NCBI RefSeq assembly: GCF_034424315.1
Contig: NZ_CP139972.1
Coordinates: 3,596,001-3,660,000 of the forward strand
DNA length: 64,000 nt
Source: Chitinophaga sancti
GTDB taxonomy: Bacteria; Bacteroidota; Bacteroidia; Chitinophagales; Chitinophagaceae
Direction: 5' to 3'
Under the pieces are notes generated by a model. That model was not told where the DNA came from and did no database searches. It saw only the letters and a list, made by a program, of their open reading frames with translations. Positions 24,943 through 33,826 of this stretch are shown here, in pieces. The translations under genes and the position numbers were made by a program. How positions within the stretch are numbered: position 1 is the stretch's first letter; each line of letters opens with the position of its first letter.

Positions 24943-25827
24943 TTATCCTGACTTTCTAAATTCACCAGGGCTCATGCCTGTTTCTTTTTTGAATAGCCTT
25001 GAGAAATATGGTGGGTTTTCAAAACCCAATTTGTAAGCAATTTCAGAAACAGCGTAATTAGTTCCCGCCAGTAAATTTTTGGCTTCCGAGATCAGGTATA
25101 AATGGATCAGTTCTATAGCTGTTTTCCCTGTTTCCTGTTTTAGCAGGTCACTGAGGTATCGGGGTGACAGATTGAGCTCACCAGCCAGATAATTTACTGT
25201 AGGCAGCCCTTTTTCATTCATAAGTTCTTTTTCGAAGTAAGTGGCCACTAAACTATTGAACTTTGAAACAGTTGATCCGGATAAGGGTTTTCGGTCAATA
25301 AATTGCCGCCTGTAAAAACGTTGTGAATATTGGAGGATAGCGTCTATATGTGTAATCATAATAGCTTTACTGAACTCATCCTGGTTGTTACCATATTCGG
25401 CTTCAATTTTCCGATACAATTCCCAGATCACTTTTTCCTCTGCCGGTGAAAGATGCAAGGCTTCGTTCGCTTCATAATCAAAGAATCCATATTTTTTGAT
25501 CTCATTGTAAAGTGGATGACCCACCAGGAAATCTTCATGAAAGCAAATATTAAATCCATTTTCTTCTAATTTAATATCTTTCATATCCACAATCTGGCGT
25601 GGCCTAATAAAATACAATGAGCCCAGATCATGATCATATTGGGTTTTGCCATACCGTATTACGCCAGATTTCATCTTCTTCAGGCTGATCTGATAAAAAT
25701 CACAGGTATAGTTCAGATCATTGCTGAAAGTAGCACTATCGCATATCATAATGCTGATCAACGGATTTTCCGGCGGTGGGAACCCTAAAATACGATGTGC
25801 TTCGATCAGGCTGCTAAAATGATTCAT
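24943..25827 (-). CDS. AraC-family transcriptional regulator
   Basis: 294 residues from the ATG at 25827 (MNHFSSLIEAHRIL); a TTG four codons earlier is in frame. The N-terminal part (about 15-150) is a cupin-like sensor. The DNA-binding part has LSPRYLSDLLKQETGKTA and AVSEIAYKLGFENPPYFSRL near the C-terminus. It begins 12 nt after the stop of the SDR gene, so the two form one transcript, and a role in controlling the SDR gene is likely. A similar regulator-plus-SDR pair is common in this phylum. Confidence 0.9.
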   Translation of the reverse strand: MNHFSSLIEAHRILGFPPPENPLISIMICDSATFSNDLNYTCDFYQISLKKMKSGVIRYGKTQYDHDLGSLYFIRPRQIVDMKDIKLEENGFNICFHEDFLVGHPLYNEIKKYGFFDYEANEALHLSPAEEKVIWELYRKIEAEYGNNQDEFSKAIMITHIDAILQYSQRFYRRQFIDRKPLSGSTVSKFNSLVATYFEKELMNEKGLPTVNYLAGELNLSPRYLSDLLKQETGKTAIELIHLYLISEAKNLLAGTNYAVSEIAYKLGFENPPYFSRLFKKETGMSPGEFRKSG

Positions 25828-25839
25828 AATGATTGACAA

Positions 25840-26769
25840 TTACTTTATAAAGCTATGCAATGCTTCGTAAGCGTTATCCTGAAAAGTGATATTCCTGAAC
25901 TCAGGGAAAATAGTGCCCTGTTCTACCATGGCACCCGTTACTTTACCATCCTTACTGCCATAAAACATACCACTTTTCAAATTGGCATTACCCAGGGCTT
26001 CCACATATCGTGCAGCTCCTTTTTGTATACTGTGGATCATTCCGATTAGCGGCATTACAATTGGTGCGAGAAGATACTTAAATAGAAATTTCGTCATGCC
26101 TGGTAAATTATCATATCCTGCGGTACCACTTGTATTACCAGGGCTTATGCTAATAAATTTTATTTGTGGGTATTTGCGGGCGTTTGCGGATGTCCATAAG
26201 GCACCTATATATTTTATATACCCGTAGCCATAAGCTTCACTTCCATCAAACTTCGGGTTTGAAAATGAACCATCGAGAACAGAAACAAATTCTGCAACTG
26301 AATTGCTCTTCAGATTTGGTTTCTTCATAACCCCCTTAATTCCCCTTGCGCCTTCTGAACTTACATATAAAACTTCATTGTTTAGTTTTCCGGCTTTAAT
26401 CATTTCATCAACCAATACAACATGACCTAATAAATTTGTAGCCGCAATATTAGTCATGCCTGTCGATGTGATAGCTAATGGCTCCTTTCCTCCTTGTCCT
26501 CCTGCATTTAATATCAAAGCATCTACCGGTTGCTTCATACCTGACACGGCAGCGCTAACTGAGGCAGGATCACTTACGTCTAATATGACAATTTCAAAAA
26601 TTGCCCTCCCTGTCAAACTAACCAATTCTCTTTTGGCCTCATCTGCCTTCTGAGCATTCCTGCACCCAAGGTAAATCTTTTCTGTTTCATTGATCAAAGC
26701 CAATTGTCTTGCAACTTCTTTACCTAAGCCTATATTTGCTCCTGTTATTAATACACTTTTGTTCTTCAT
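25840..26769 (-). CDS. Short-chain dehydrogenase/reductase (protochlorophyllide-reductase-like SDR)
   Basis: 309 residues. The NAD(P)-binding motif TGANIGLG is at residues 9-16, NAGG near 89-92, and a Y-x-x-x-K in YGYIK completes the active site. Longer than a classical 250-residue SDR, like the retinol or protochlorophyllide reductase-like branch, with a C-terminal extension. It is transcribed with the AraC gene. An exact TAnnTTTG box lies 47 nt upstream. Substrate unknown. Confidence 0.88.
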   Translation of the reverse strand: MKNKSVLITGANIGLGKEVARQLALINETEKIYLGCRNAQKADEAKRELVSLTGRAIFEIVILDVSDPASVSAAVSGMKQPVDALILNAGGQGGKEPLAITSTGMTNIAATNLLGHVVLVDEMIKAGKLNNEVLYVSSEGARGIKGVMKKPNLKSNSVAEFVSVLDGSFSNPKFDGSEAYGYGYIKYIGALWTSANARKYPQIKFISISPGNTSGTAGYDNLPGMTKFLFKYLLAPIVMPLIGMIHSIQKGAARYVEALGNANLKSGMFYGSKDGKVTGAMVEQGTIFPEFRNITFQDNAYEALHSFIK

Positions 26770-26815
26770 GATTTTACTGATTATGGCACTAGCAGTGCGA
26801 GAGGAATAATGAATA

Positions 26816-26823
26816 CAAAGTTA
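26816..26823 (-). promoter_or_regulatory. Bacteroidota -7 promoter box (TAACTTTG) for the SDR-AraC transcript
   Basis: Exact TAnnTTTG match on the minus strand, 47 nt upstream of the SDR start codon. A TTG occurs further upstream at a spacing somewhat longer than usual. Confidence 0.48.
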
Positions 26824-27236
26824 TTCCAGGTCATTCGCATCCGGCTTATACAAAACTCAGGAGTTTAGATACATTTTTACAAACTCTGGCCCAAAAGCCA
26901 GCTCTGGTAGCATATACAAAGGCGGGCACCCCGTCAGGATCAGCTCTAACGGCGTTTGGTGGAGGATTGTGTTTTTAAAACCGCGCGGGGGATTATATTT
27001 TGGAGGTGGAGGCAGGCTTAGGGTGCTTCAATTCGTTTCCCTACCCGTTTTAGGAGCATATATTTTACACGTTAAATTAATTGATCAAAAGTTCCGGCAT
27101 ACTCAAAATATAATCACTGAAACCACCTGAATAAATTTCGCATCATTTGTCGAATCCCGTTTATCTGCTGATAAAAAAGGATCAATCACCTGCGAATCAA
27201 CAGGAAAAGACAAGCCAGGCAGCCTAAAGCTGGGGT
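26824..27236. other. About 410-nt intergenic region without a supported gene
   Basis: No start-bearing frame of note. A 43-codon minus-strand stretch (26846-26974) reads RADPDGVPAFVYATRAGFW without a start and may be a gene tail or chance. The rest is AT-rich with one short G-rich patch near 26985-27020. Confidence 0.4.
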
Positions 27237-28019
27237 TCAATACTGCCCTTGTTCCCGCAGCCATTCAATATGTGTGCAAAACTCGCCTTTCTGTTGCAGG
27301 TACCGAAGGAAACTGCTTAGCCGTTGCTGCATTTTGCTACCGGAAACACGACGGATATAAGCTGGCAACTGGTAGCTGCTAAGGTCAGCCAGCTCCCAGG
27401 GATGGAAATAGCAGGAAAGCAACCTGTCCTTTCTTAAAATAGTGTTGCTGAAATGCCGGGTGACTACACCTGGCATATTCTTAATACTTAGCCAGAAAAT
27501 GGGATATCGACACAGGGGTGATACAGAAGATGGCATTACCCACAGGCCATTCTCCACGAAGGGAGTCCTGGGCTTATCCCAGTTATTATAACGTCCTGGC
27601 AGCCAGGTTGGGTTCAGCGAAGAATCGTACAGGTATCCGGCACTTAGCAGGGAGGCAGTGCTAACGGGTTTGAGGCGGGGCATACGGAAACCATTTACAG
27701 GCATGCCGGTGATTTCCGTAAGTGCGAGCCTGGAGCCTTCCAGGTGCGCTGGCTCAAAACTGCTATGATAATAGGCATGAGAAGCTACTTCATGCCGTAT
27801 TGCCAGCTGGCGAACGAGTTCGGGGTAGTGTTGCGCCCAGTATGCTGTCACAAAAAAGGTAGCCCGTACCTGGTACTTCTCAAACAGCTCCAGTACGCTC
27901 ATCAGACCACTGTGGGAAACCGACAATTGTTCATGTAAGGGTACATGTCCTCCAAATTCCATCGGAATATCAAATTCCTCTACATCTACACTTATCAACA
28001 GTTTGTTGGTCTTACTCAT
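27237..28019 (-). CDS. Polysaccharide deacetylase-family protein
   Basis: 260 residues from the ATG at 28019, two bases after the stop of the glycosyltransferase gene. NodB-type motifs: the first acidic motif in SVDVEEFD (D12, with E14/E15), the metal His pair H81/H85 in SHAYYH, R112 in GFRMPR and H206 in FHPWEL. This variant (DVEEF start, HPWE end) is the one found in glycan and exopolysaccharide clusters, removing N- or O-acetyl groups from sugars. No signal peptide is seen, so it may act on a lipid-linked glycan in the cytoplasm. Last gene of a three-gene operon. Confidence 0.85.
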   Translation of the reverse strand: MSKTNKLLISVDVEEFDIPMEFGGHVPLHEQLSVSHSGLMSVLELFEKYQVRATFFVTAYWAQHYPELVRQLAIRHEVASHAYYHSSFEPAHLEGSRLALTEITGMPVNGFRMPRLKPVSTASLLSAGYLYDSSLNPTWLPGRYNNWDKPRTPFVENGLWVMPSSVSPLCRYPIFWLSIKNMPGVVTRHFSNTILRKDRLLSCYFHPWELADLSSYQLPAYIRRVSGSKMQQRLSSFLRYLQQKGEFCTHIEWLREQGQY

Positions 28020-28021
28020 AA

Positions 28022-28789
28022 TCAATTTCTTAAAATACTAAAATAGTTCTGCAGTTCCTTCAACAATGGCTTTATCCCGAATGACGAAAAACTGATGCCT
28101 GGGCGACAACTAATATCCAGGGTTTTCATGGTGATCATGGGATCCCGTCCTGCCTTGTAAATAAATTCGCTATCATATAAAAAGCCGTCTACATGTGTAG
28201 CCAGCAATACCCGGCGTCCCTTCCGGTTAAACCCTTTCAAACCCGCCTGTGCATCATTTATTTTGAGGCGGAGCAGGGAACGGTTGATATACCTGCTTAG
28301 CCGTGTAATCATCTTCCGTTTTGCAGGCAGTAGTTCCAGGTAAGCAGCTCCCCGTTCCCCTGCTACTACATCAGCTCCCTGAAGCAATTGCTCATATACC
28401 TTTTTTACAATACCCACACCAAAAGGAAAATCGAGATCTGTATATACCTGGAAATCGCTGCGTCCCTTCTTTGATCCTTCGCGCACGGCATATCCCTTCC
28501 CCCGGTTTTGCGAATAACTGACGATGATAATGTCCGGGATAAGCGACTTGAGGTGATTTACCTCCTCCTCTCCAAAGTTGCGTGTAGATCCATCATTTAC
28601 CAGTATGAGCTGTACCGGTACAGACCCAAGTATACTCATCATTTCTTCATAATGTTGCAGCAAATTATTTACCCAGTTTTCGGGTGGGTTGTAACAGGGC
28701 AGGATCAGATCAATGCCGGTTGTTAAGACCAATACATTTTCCGGATCTGAATAATGGGTTGCAGCTGTTACCAAAGATTGTACAGACAT
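28022..28789 (-). CDS. Family 2 glycosyltransferase (polyprenyl-phosphate sugar synthase-like)
   Basis: 255 residues, GT-A fold. Key parts: IDLILPCYNPP, VNDGS with D66, the DxD motif YTDLDFPFG (D118, D120) and a loop NDAQAGLKGFNRKG like that in dolichyl/undecaprenyl-phosphate mannosyl or glucosyl transferases. No C-terminal membrane helices. It likely loads a sugar onto a lipid carrier, which a membrane GT such as the one encoded upstream could use. It starts 7 nt after that gene. Confidence 0.88.
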   Translation of the reverse strand: MSVQSLVTAATHYSDPENVLVLTTGIDLILPCYNPPENWVNNLLQHYEEMMSILGSVPVQLILVNDGSTRNFGEEEVNHLKSLIPDIIIVSYSQNRGKGYAVREGSKKGRSDFQVYTDLDFPFGVGIVKKVYEQLLQGADVVAGERGAAYLELLPAKRKMITRLSRYINRSLLRLKINDAQAGLKGFNRKGRRVLLATHVDGFLYDSEFIYKAGRDPMITMKTLDISCRPGISFSSFGIKPLLKELQNYFSILRN

Positions 28790-28796
28790 ATAGGCT

Positions 28797-29987
28797 TTAT
28801 TTTTTGTAGATATTAACGGTGGTATTGCCCCATCCCCCTATGCATGCCTGTAAAAAGAGTAGTACGATCGTACAAGGCAATGCTTTGATATGCAAGGCAA
28901 TGGCATATTGATTAATGAATTTCGGTACAAGGTCTGTCGGTGAAAGGGATACAATTACCAGGGTAAACCACAGCAGGCATTTGCGCCAGGTGCCTGGTAA
29001 AGGCATAGCAAAACACCCAATGGCTACGCCGGTTACGGCCATGATATATGTGGGGGACTCAGTACTTTGATTAAAGACTACGATCCATATCAACAGGTAG
29101 GCTGTCAGCATCAGGGGAAAACCCTGTACCCGTTTTACCAGCCCACTTATTAATACGTGCAGTAACATGACCACTGCTATCAGTAATGCTATTTTGTCGA
29201 ACAGTTCACTGGCTGGTGCATGAAGGCCCAGGATCACATGCAGCATTCCCAACAGGGATCCATCCTCTTTAATGGTGCTGCTTGTCAGCAAATGGAACCA
29301 ATCAATATAATGTTGACAGAGTAGCTGCGGGGAGATGAAGAGTAAAGGGAGTAAAGAACCTGCTATGAACCATACCAGGCCCCAGCCGATAAATGAACCT
29401 TTCCGGGGGAAGAACAGGAAAGCCAGTCCGGTGATAGCACCATATCCTTTTATGAAAAAGCACAGGGCTGTGAAAAAGGCAGCACGCCCTTGCTGTTGCC
29501 GCTGAAGGCTTGTCACTGTCAGGACCATAAACGCCGCCATGGCGGGGTTGGTTTGTTCGGACTGGATGGCGTTACTTAATTCAATGAGCAGGAACCAGGA
29601 AATAATATATTTAATATTATCTGTAAAGGGTAGTTGCCGCACCATATAAAGAAAAATGAGGGTACTCGCCAGCAGCCAGGCCAGCAAACCAAGCTCCTTT
29701 GGCAATAATGCAAAGGGGGCAAACAATACAGGAAAGGATGGATGATACAGGAAATAATCAAAGTATTCTGCCGAATAAACCTGATATAGCGGTAACTTAT
29801 GTACTAAATGATAAAAAGAGGAACGGAAAATAATGAAATTATTATAGCGATCTGTCGTGATTGCCTGTATGTATAATATAATGGTAGCAACAATATATAT
29901 TGTAGCAATGAATACCGGATGCTTTAAGCACAGGGAAACTTTACTGCGGCATGAGTTGCCTGCAGCAGGTAATGCTAATGGTGTCAT
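28797..29987 (-). CDS. Multi-pass membrane glycosyltransferase-like protein (GT87/DUF2029)
   Basis: 396 residues with about nine or ten membrane helices starting at residue 26. After the first helix comes a loop with DRYNNFIIF and PLYQVYSAEYFDYFLYHPSF, the signature loop of DUF2029 (GT87), which are GT-C fold mannosyltransferases using polyprenyl-phosphate sugars. It is the first gene of the operon with GT2 and deacetylase, so the three may build and trim one envelope glycan. Annotation as GT87 is family-level. Confidence 0.8.
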   Translation of the reverse strand: MTPLALPAAGNSCRSKVSLCLKHPVFIATIYIVATIILYIQAITTDRYNNFIIFRSSFYHLVHKLPLYQVYSAEYFDYFLYHPSFPVLFAPFALLPKELGLLAWLLASTLIFLYMVRQLPFTDNIKYIISWFLLIELSNAIQSEQTNPAMAAFMVLTVTSLQRQQQGRAAFFTALCFFIKGYGAITGLAFLFFPRKGSFIGWGLVWFIAGSLLPLLFISPQLLCQHYIDWFHLLTSSTIKEDGSLLGMLHVILGLHAPASELFDKIALLIAVVMLLHVLISGLVKRVQGFPLMLTAYLLIWIVVFNQSTESPTYIMAVTGVAIGCFAMPLPGTWRKCLLWFTLVIVSLSPTDLVPKFINQYAIALHIKALPCTIVLLFLQACIGGWGNTTVNIYKK

Positions 29988-31201
29988 ATTCAGAATATAG
30001 GTGTCCCTCTTAAAAAGGTTCTAAAATATATAGCGCATAGTTAGGAATAAAGTTACAATGCACTTTATGGCAGATGAAAAATTTAAGCTATTTTTAAGGT
30101 TCTTGCTCTATGCCTTTCAATGGTTTATATGATGGTATTTTCAACTTAAATGTATACACTGACCCGGATGATATTTTGGTTTTGTTGTAATGATAAATAT
30201 CATTTCGATTGATGATAAATATATTTATATATGAATTAATTTTCTAACTAACGTTAATGGTACCTTGTCTTTTGCTAAACCAGTCTGTAACATTATCCCA
30301 GTTAATAATATTGAAACCGTATCTGCAAAATCCCAATCCTTGTTTTTTGATCAGCCCGTGGTATTAAATAAATATATCATACAAACAGATCAGACTTTGT
30401 TCCCGACACTCTACCAAAGAAACATGACCAGTTTCAACTCCTCTTATGAATATTACCTCCACCCATCAAAGTTATTGCAGCAGGTATACTTTGTTTTGGC
30501 CAGGCTGTTGCCAATCAGCTAATGGAATCAGAACCAGTAATTAGTAGCGGCAAATAAAAGAATGTCTATTAACAATAGTTTTTCATAAGATCAGGGTTTA
30601 ACAATAATAAGTTTCAAGTTTCTGCTGGCATTCAATCGCCCGGTACTATCCCCTAATAAACGAGGCAAGTGACACCGGCATAATAGTAATTTTGTTAATC
30701 AGCCCCTAATCATGTAATCCATTTGCATTAAGTTTTCCTCTCCGCTAAAGTATCGTAGTATATACTATTAACTTAACCAACAGGTAAGATTGTTTTGAAG
30801 GATGAAGCCCTATATAAAACGAAAGCAAACTATATCGATTGTAAAATACCTGGCAATAAATTATGTACAGCTGTTTAGTTGCCCACCCAATAATATCAAT
30901 TAGTGTCCTTTAGGTACTATTATCAGGATGCAAAAGTTTCTTAACAATACCTTTAAAAAACAGTGTTATAACAAATAATAGATGTGATCGACTTCACAAA
31001 AAATAAGGCGTCTATTAACAAGGCGTTCACATAATTTTCAGAAAAATGATTTTACTTAGATCAATGATTATTTATAATATCAGTTATTTAGGTTATAAAT
31101 AGCCCCTTTAATTTACTTATTCAGGTTTAACATTAACAATTAGCTCGTATATATTAACTTTTTAACCAATAAAGATTGTCGTGTTATTAACATTTGCCGA
31201 A
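29988..31201. other. 1.2-kb AT-rich intergenic region without a supported gene
   Basis: Very AT-rich compared with its surroundings. The longest frame (30265-30522, 85 codons, TTG start) has no recognisable domain and I do not call it. A 16-nt palindrome (AATGAT, AAAT, ATCATT) lies at 30189-30204. The region could hold promoters for the divergent transcripts at each end, a small RNA, or remnants of lost genes. Confidence 0.45.
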
Positions 31202-31735
31202 ATGGAACCTTCAGAAGACAAAGCCTTATTCCATCTTATCAAATCAGGCGACGAGGTGGCTTTTACTACCATGTTTGACAAATACAAAACACTCCTTTTT
31301 ATTATCGCTTTCAGATGCCTTGACAATGAGTTCGAGGCACACGAAGCAGTTCAGGAAACTTTTGTATATGTATGGGAAAAGCGAAAAACAATAGAAATCC
31401 AGTCATCCCCAAAAAATTACCTGGTGGGAGCTGTCAGAAATTATTGTTTCAATTGTATCCGGAAAAGAAACGCTACCCAAAGGAGGGATGAACAATATGC
31501 CTATAGAAAGGATCCTTTTGTGGTCTCGAACCGTATTGAGCACAAAGAGTTAGCAAAAACACTGCAAAACGCGATCAATACTATTAAGCCTTCTACCCGG
31601 ACCAGTTTTGAGATGCACTACATTGAAGGCATCTCCCAAAAAGAGATTGCAAAAAAAAGAGGGATTAGTTTACAGACAGTGAAAAACCAGGTATTCTCTG
31701 CATTGAAACAGTTACGGAGCAATCTTTCAAAATAA
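31202..31735 (+). CDS. Orphan ECF sigma factor
   Basis: 177 residues from the ATG at 31202, with TTTG just before it; a GTG at 31181 is also in frame. Region 2 contains EAVQETFVYVWEKRK and region 4 contains FEMHYIEGISQKEIAKKRGI and SLQTVKNQV. Unlike the sigma factor at 12758, no FecR, SusC or SusD gene is next to it; the following gene is on the opposite strand behind a terminator. Targets are therefore elsewhere or unknown. It is flanked upstream by the long empty region. Confidence 0.9.
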   Translation: MEPSEDKALFHLIKSGDEVAFTTMFDKYKTLLFIIAFRCLDNEFEAHEAVQETFVYVWEKRKTIEIQSSPKNYLVGAVRNYCFNCIRKRNATQRRDEQYAYRKDPFVVSNRIEHKELAKTLQNAINTIKPSTRTSFEMHYIEGISQKEIAKKRGISLQTVKNQVFSALKQLRSNLSK

Positions 31736-31840
31736 TGATAATTTCATTATCTCAGTAGTACCGAATTATATGATTCGTTCCTAATTCATATCATCATAGT
31801 TTTCATGCAGGGTATTGAACTGGGAAATTAGCCGATATTG

Positions 31841-31872
31841 AAAAAGCCCGTGCTCTTCAGCACGGGCTTTTT
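31841..31872. terminator. Strong bidirectional terminator
   Basis: A perfect 14-bp stem (AAAAAGCCCGTGCT with AGCACGGGCTTTTT) around a CTTC loop, 105 nt after the sigma gene and 4 nt past the end of the amidohydrolase gene. A and T runs make it functional both ways. Confidence 0.88.
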
Positions 31873-31875
31873 ATT

Positions 31876-33750
31876 TTATGCCATATTTACTTTCTCACTC
31901 ACCGTACTACCATATACCAGCGTTCCTCCTACCCAGGTTTCCAACACCCCGATATTACGCATATGCATGTACGGGTTTTTCATCTTCAGCGGGTCCTGTT
32001 GCAGCACCACAAAATCTGCCAGGTTGCCGACCTTAAGTGATCCTGTCCACTGCTCTGCATAACATTGCCATGCTGCATCATAAGTCACTGCCGTCAATGC
32101 CTGTTCATGCGTAATACATTCTGCAGGGTTCAGTACATTCCATTCCGGGTCGGCCTCCATTCTCCTTGTAATAGATTGCTCCATCATTCTCAGCGGACCA
32201 AGTGGACTCACCTGGTTATCACTGTGCAGGGTAATTTTCATATCCCGTTTTAAGGCACTCTGACACATATCCAGCATATTGGATTTCTGTCCGAAGATGG
32301 CCTCTTTGAATGCATAACCCCAATAACCCACGTGACCGATCAGGAAACTTGGAGATACCTGCAGATTCTTCATATCATCCAGGTTCTGTGGCGTTGTCAG
32401 GGAGCAATGCTCTATTCTATGCCGTACCCCTTGTGTAGGATCTTTTACAAATTCCCTGAATGCATCAATCGCAAAATCAACTGCCAGGTTCCCATTCGCA
32501 TGGATCATAACGGGCCATTTCTTATCCCGGATGATCAGGCCCATCAGGGTTCTGAAATCCACCGGCGGGTCCTGCGGCTGGGGGTTGTTCTCTCCGCCAA
32601 AATTATATACGCCATAAGGATTAGTTGCATAACATAAATAGGGCTCTGACTGATAACCTGTCAAACCCTGGTTAGAACCATCCGAAATTACCTTCACATG
32701 GCTCAGGTAAATATCTTCGTATTGTTCCTTTATTGTAAATGTTCCCAACTTTTCCACATCCTCTATTTTATTACATACCTGGGCTGCCCCGATACGCACT
32801 GTAGACGCGTTGACGGCTAAGTAAGCCTTCAGGATCTTTTTCTGTCCATCATTCATCCCGGCATCATGCATAAAAGTAACGCCTCTTGCATTTGCCGTTT
32901 CGAAGATGTCTCTCAGGTTTAGAAATGCATTCACAAACATGGCTGCTTTCTGGATCTTGGGGATGGTATTCAGCGCTGGCTGCATGCCCTTTTCTTCCTG
33001 TAACTGCCCCTGTGTTTTAGATTTGTAATCTTCGTATGAACTGTAATCACTTAAATACTTAGTGTTATCTTCATTTTCCCAGATTAATAACAGTGCTGCT
33101 GAATTCACATAAATGGTGTGCATAGATGCACTGATGATCAGGATAGGCTGCTCGTTGGAAATTTCGTCTAACACGTTGATGTCTATGGTAAGAAGCTGCT
33201 TATTGCCATCTTCATTCAGGATGGGCATTAATGCAGGATCAAGGCCCGCTCCCAGGAACCATTGGTTTGGCTGTTGTTTGGCAATCGTCTTCCTGATAAT
33301 ACTGCCTACATTGACGATGTTATAATTCTGACGCAATACCTGCTCTTCAAATCCCCCAACATCCGTCCAGCCCATTAACATAGCAGTAGGTACCAGGTGT
33401 ACATGCGGTTCTATTAATCCTGGTAATAAGGTGTTACCCTCAGGCAATACCCTGGAATAAAAACCGGGATGATTTTGTTGCATAAATGCAGATACCTCCT
33501 CTTCAGTACCGCTAACGACTACCTTGCCTTCTGCAAATCCAATGGCAGGTACTGTTTCTACCGAGCCATTGATCATAGGGCGTATAGTTCCGCCACTGAC
33601 CATGAAGGGATCTATTTGTGCTGACCTGGAAACAAGTCTTTCCTGGGGGAGCTGTGCAAAGTTTTCCGGCGTAAAGAGCTCATCTTTTAATAGCTTTAAA
33701 ATAGGATTGTCGCATCCGCAATGCGTGCAGGAATGGTGGTGGTGTTCCAT
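31876..33750 (-). CDS. Amidohydrolase-superfamily enzyme (YtcJ/amidohydrolase-3 type)
   Basis: 624 residues, no signal peptide. The metal-binding H-x-H is at H116/H118 (IEPHVHLVP); later ligands are in the MIHANGN, HRIEHCSL and LHSDNQVSPLG segments, as in the YtcJ group that hydrolyses amide or lactone bonds. The first 15 residues are unusual: four His in a row and a C-T-H-C-G-C cluster, a likely metal-binding tag. It lies 76 nt after the fucose operon on the same strand, so it could be read through from it, but nothing ties the activity to fucose, although a lactonase step is missing from that locus. Confidence 0.85.
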   Translation of the reverse strand: MEHHHHSCTHCGCDNPILKLLKDELFTPENFAQLPQERLVSRSAQIDPFMVSGGTIRPMINGSVETVPAIGFAEGKVVVSGTEEEVSAFMQQNHPGFYSRVLPEGNTLLPGLIEPHVHLVPTAMLMGWTDVGGFEEQVLRQNYNIVNVGSIIRKTIAKQQPNQWFLGAGLDPALMPILNEDGNKQLLTIDINVLDEISNEQPILIISASMHTIYVNSAALLLIWENEDNTKYLSDYSSYEDYKSKTQGQLQEEKGMQPALNTIPKIQKAAMFVNAFLNLRDIFETANARGVTFMHDAGMNDGQKKILKAYLAVNASTVRIGAAQVCNKIEDVEKLGTFTIKEQYEDIYLSHVKVISDGSNQGLTGYQSEPYLCYATNPYGVYNFGGENNPQPQDPPVDFRTLMGLIIRDKKWPVMIHANGNLAVDFAIDAFREFVKDPTQGVRHRIEHCSLTTPQNLDDMKNLQVSPSFLIGHVGYWGYAFKEAIFGQKSNMLDMCQSALKRDMKITLHSDNQVSPLGPLRMMEQSITRRMEADPEWNVLNPAECITHEQALTAVTYDAAWQCYAEQWTGSLKVGNLADFVVLQQDPLKMKNPYMHMRNIGVLETWVGGTLVYGSTVSEKVNMA

Positions 33751-33826
33751 CGTGATTGGTTGTTTTGGTTATTTCGGAGCAAAAAGCACATGGAGTATAA
33801 CACCAAACCAACATGATTGTTTAAAG

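Noticed and set aside
30265..30522. 85-codon frame with a TTG start in the 30-kb gap
   Set aside because: No domain, weak start and AT-rich surroundings; not enough to call a gene.
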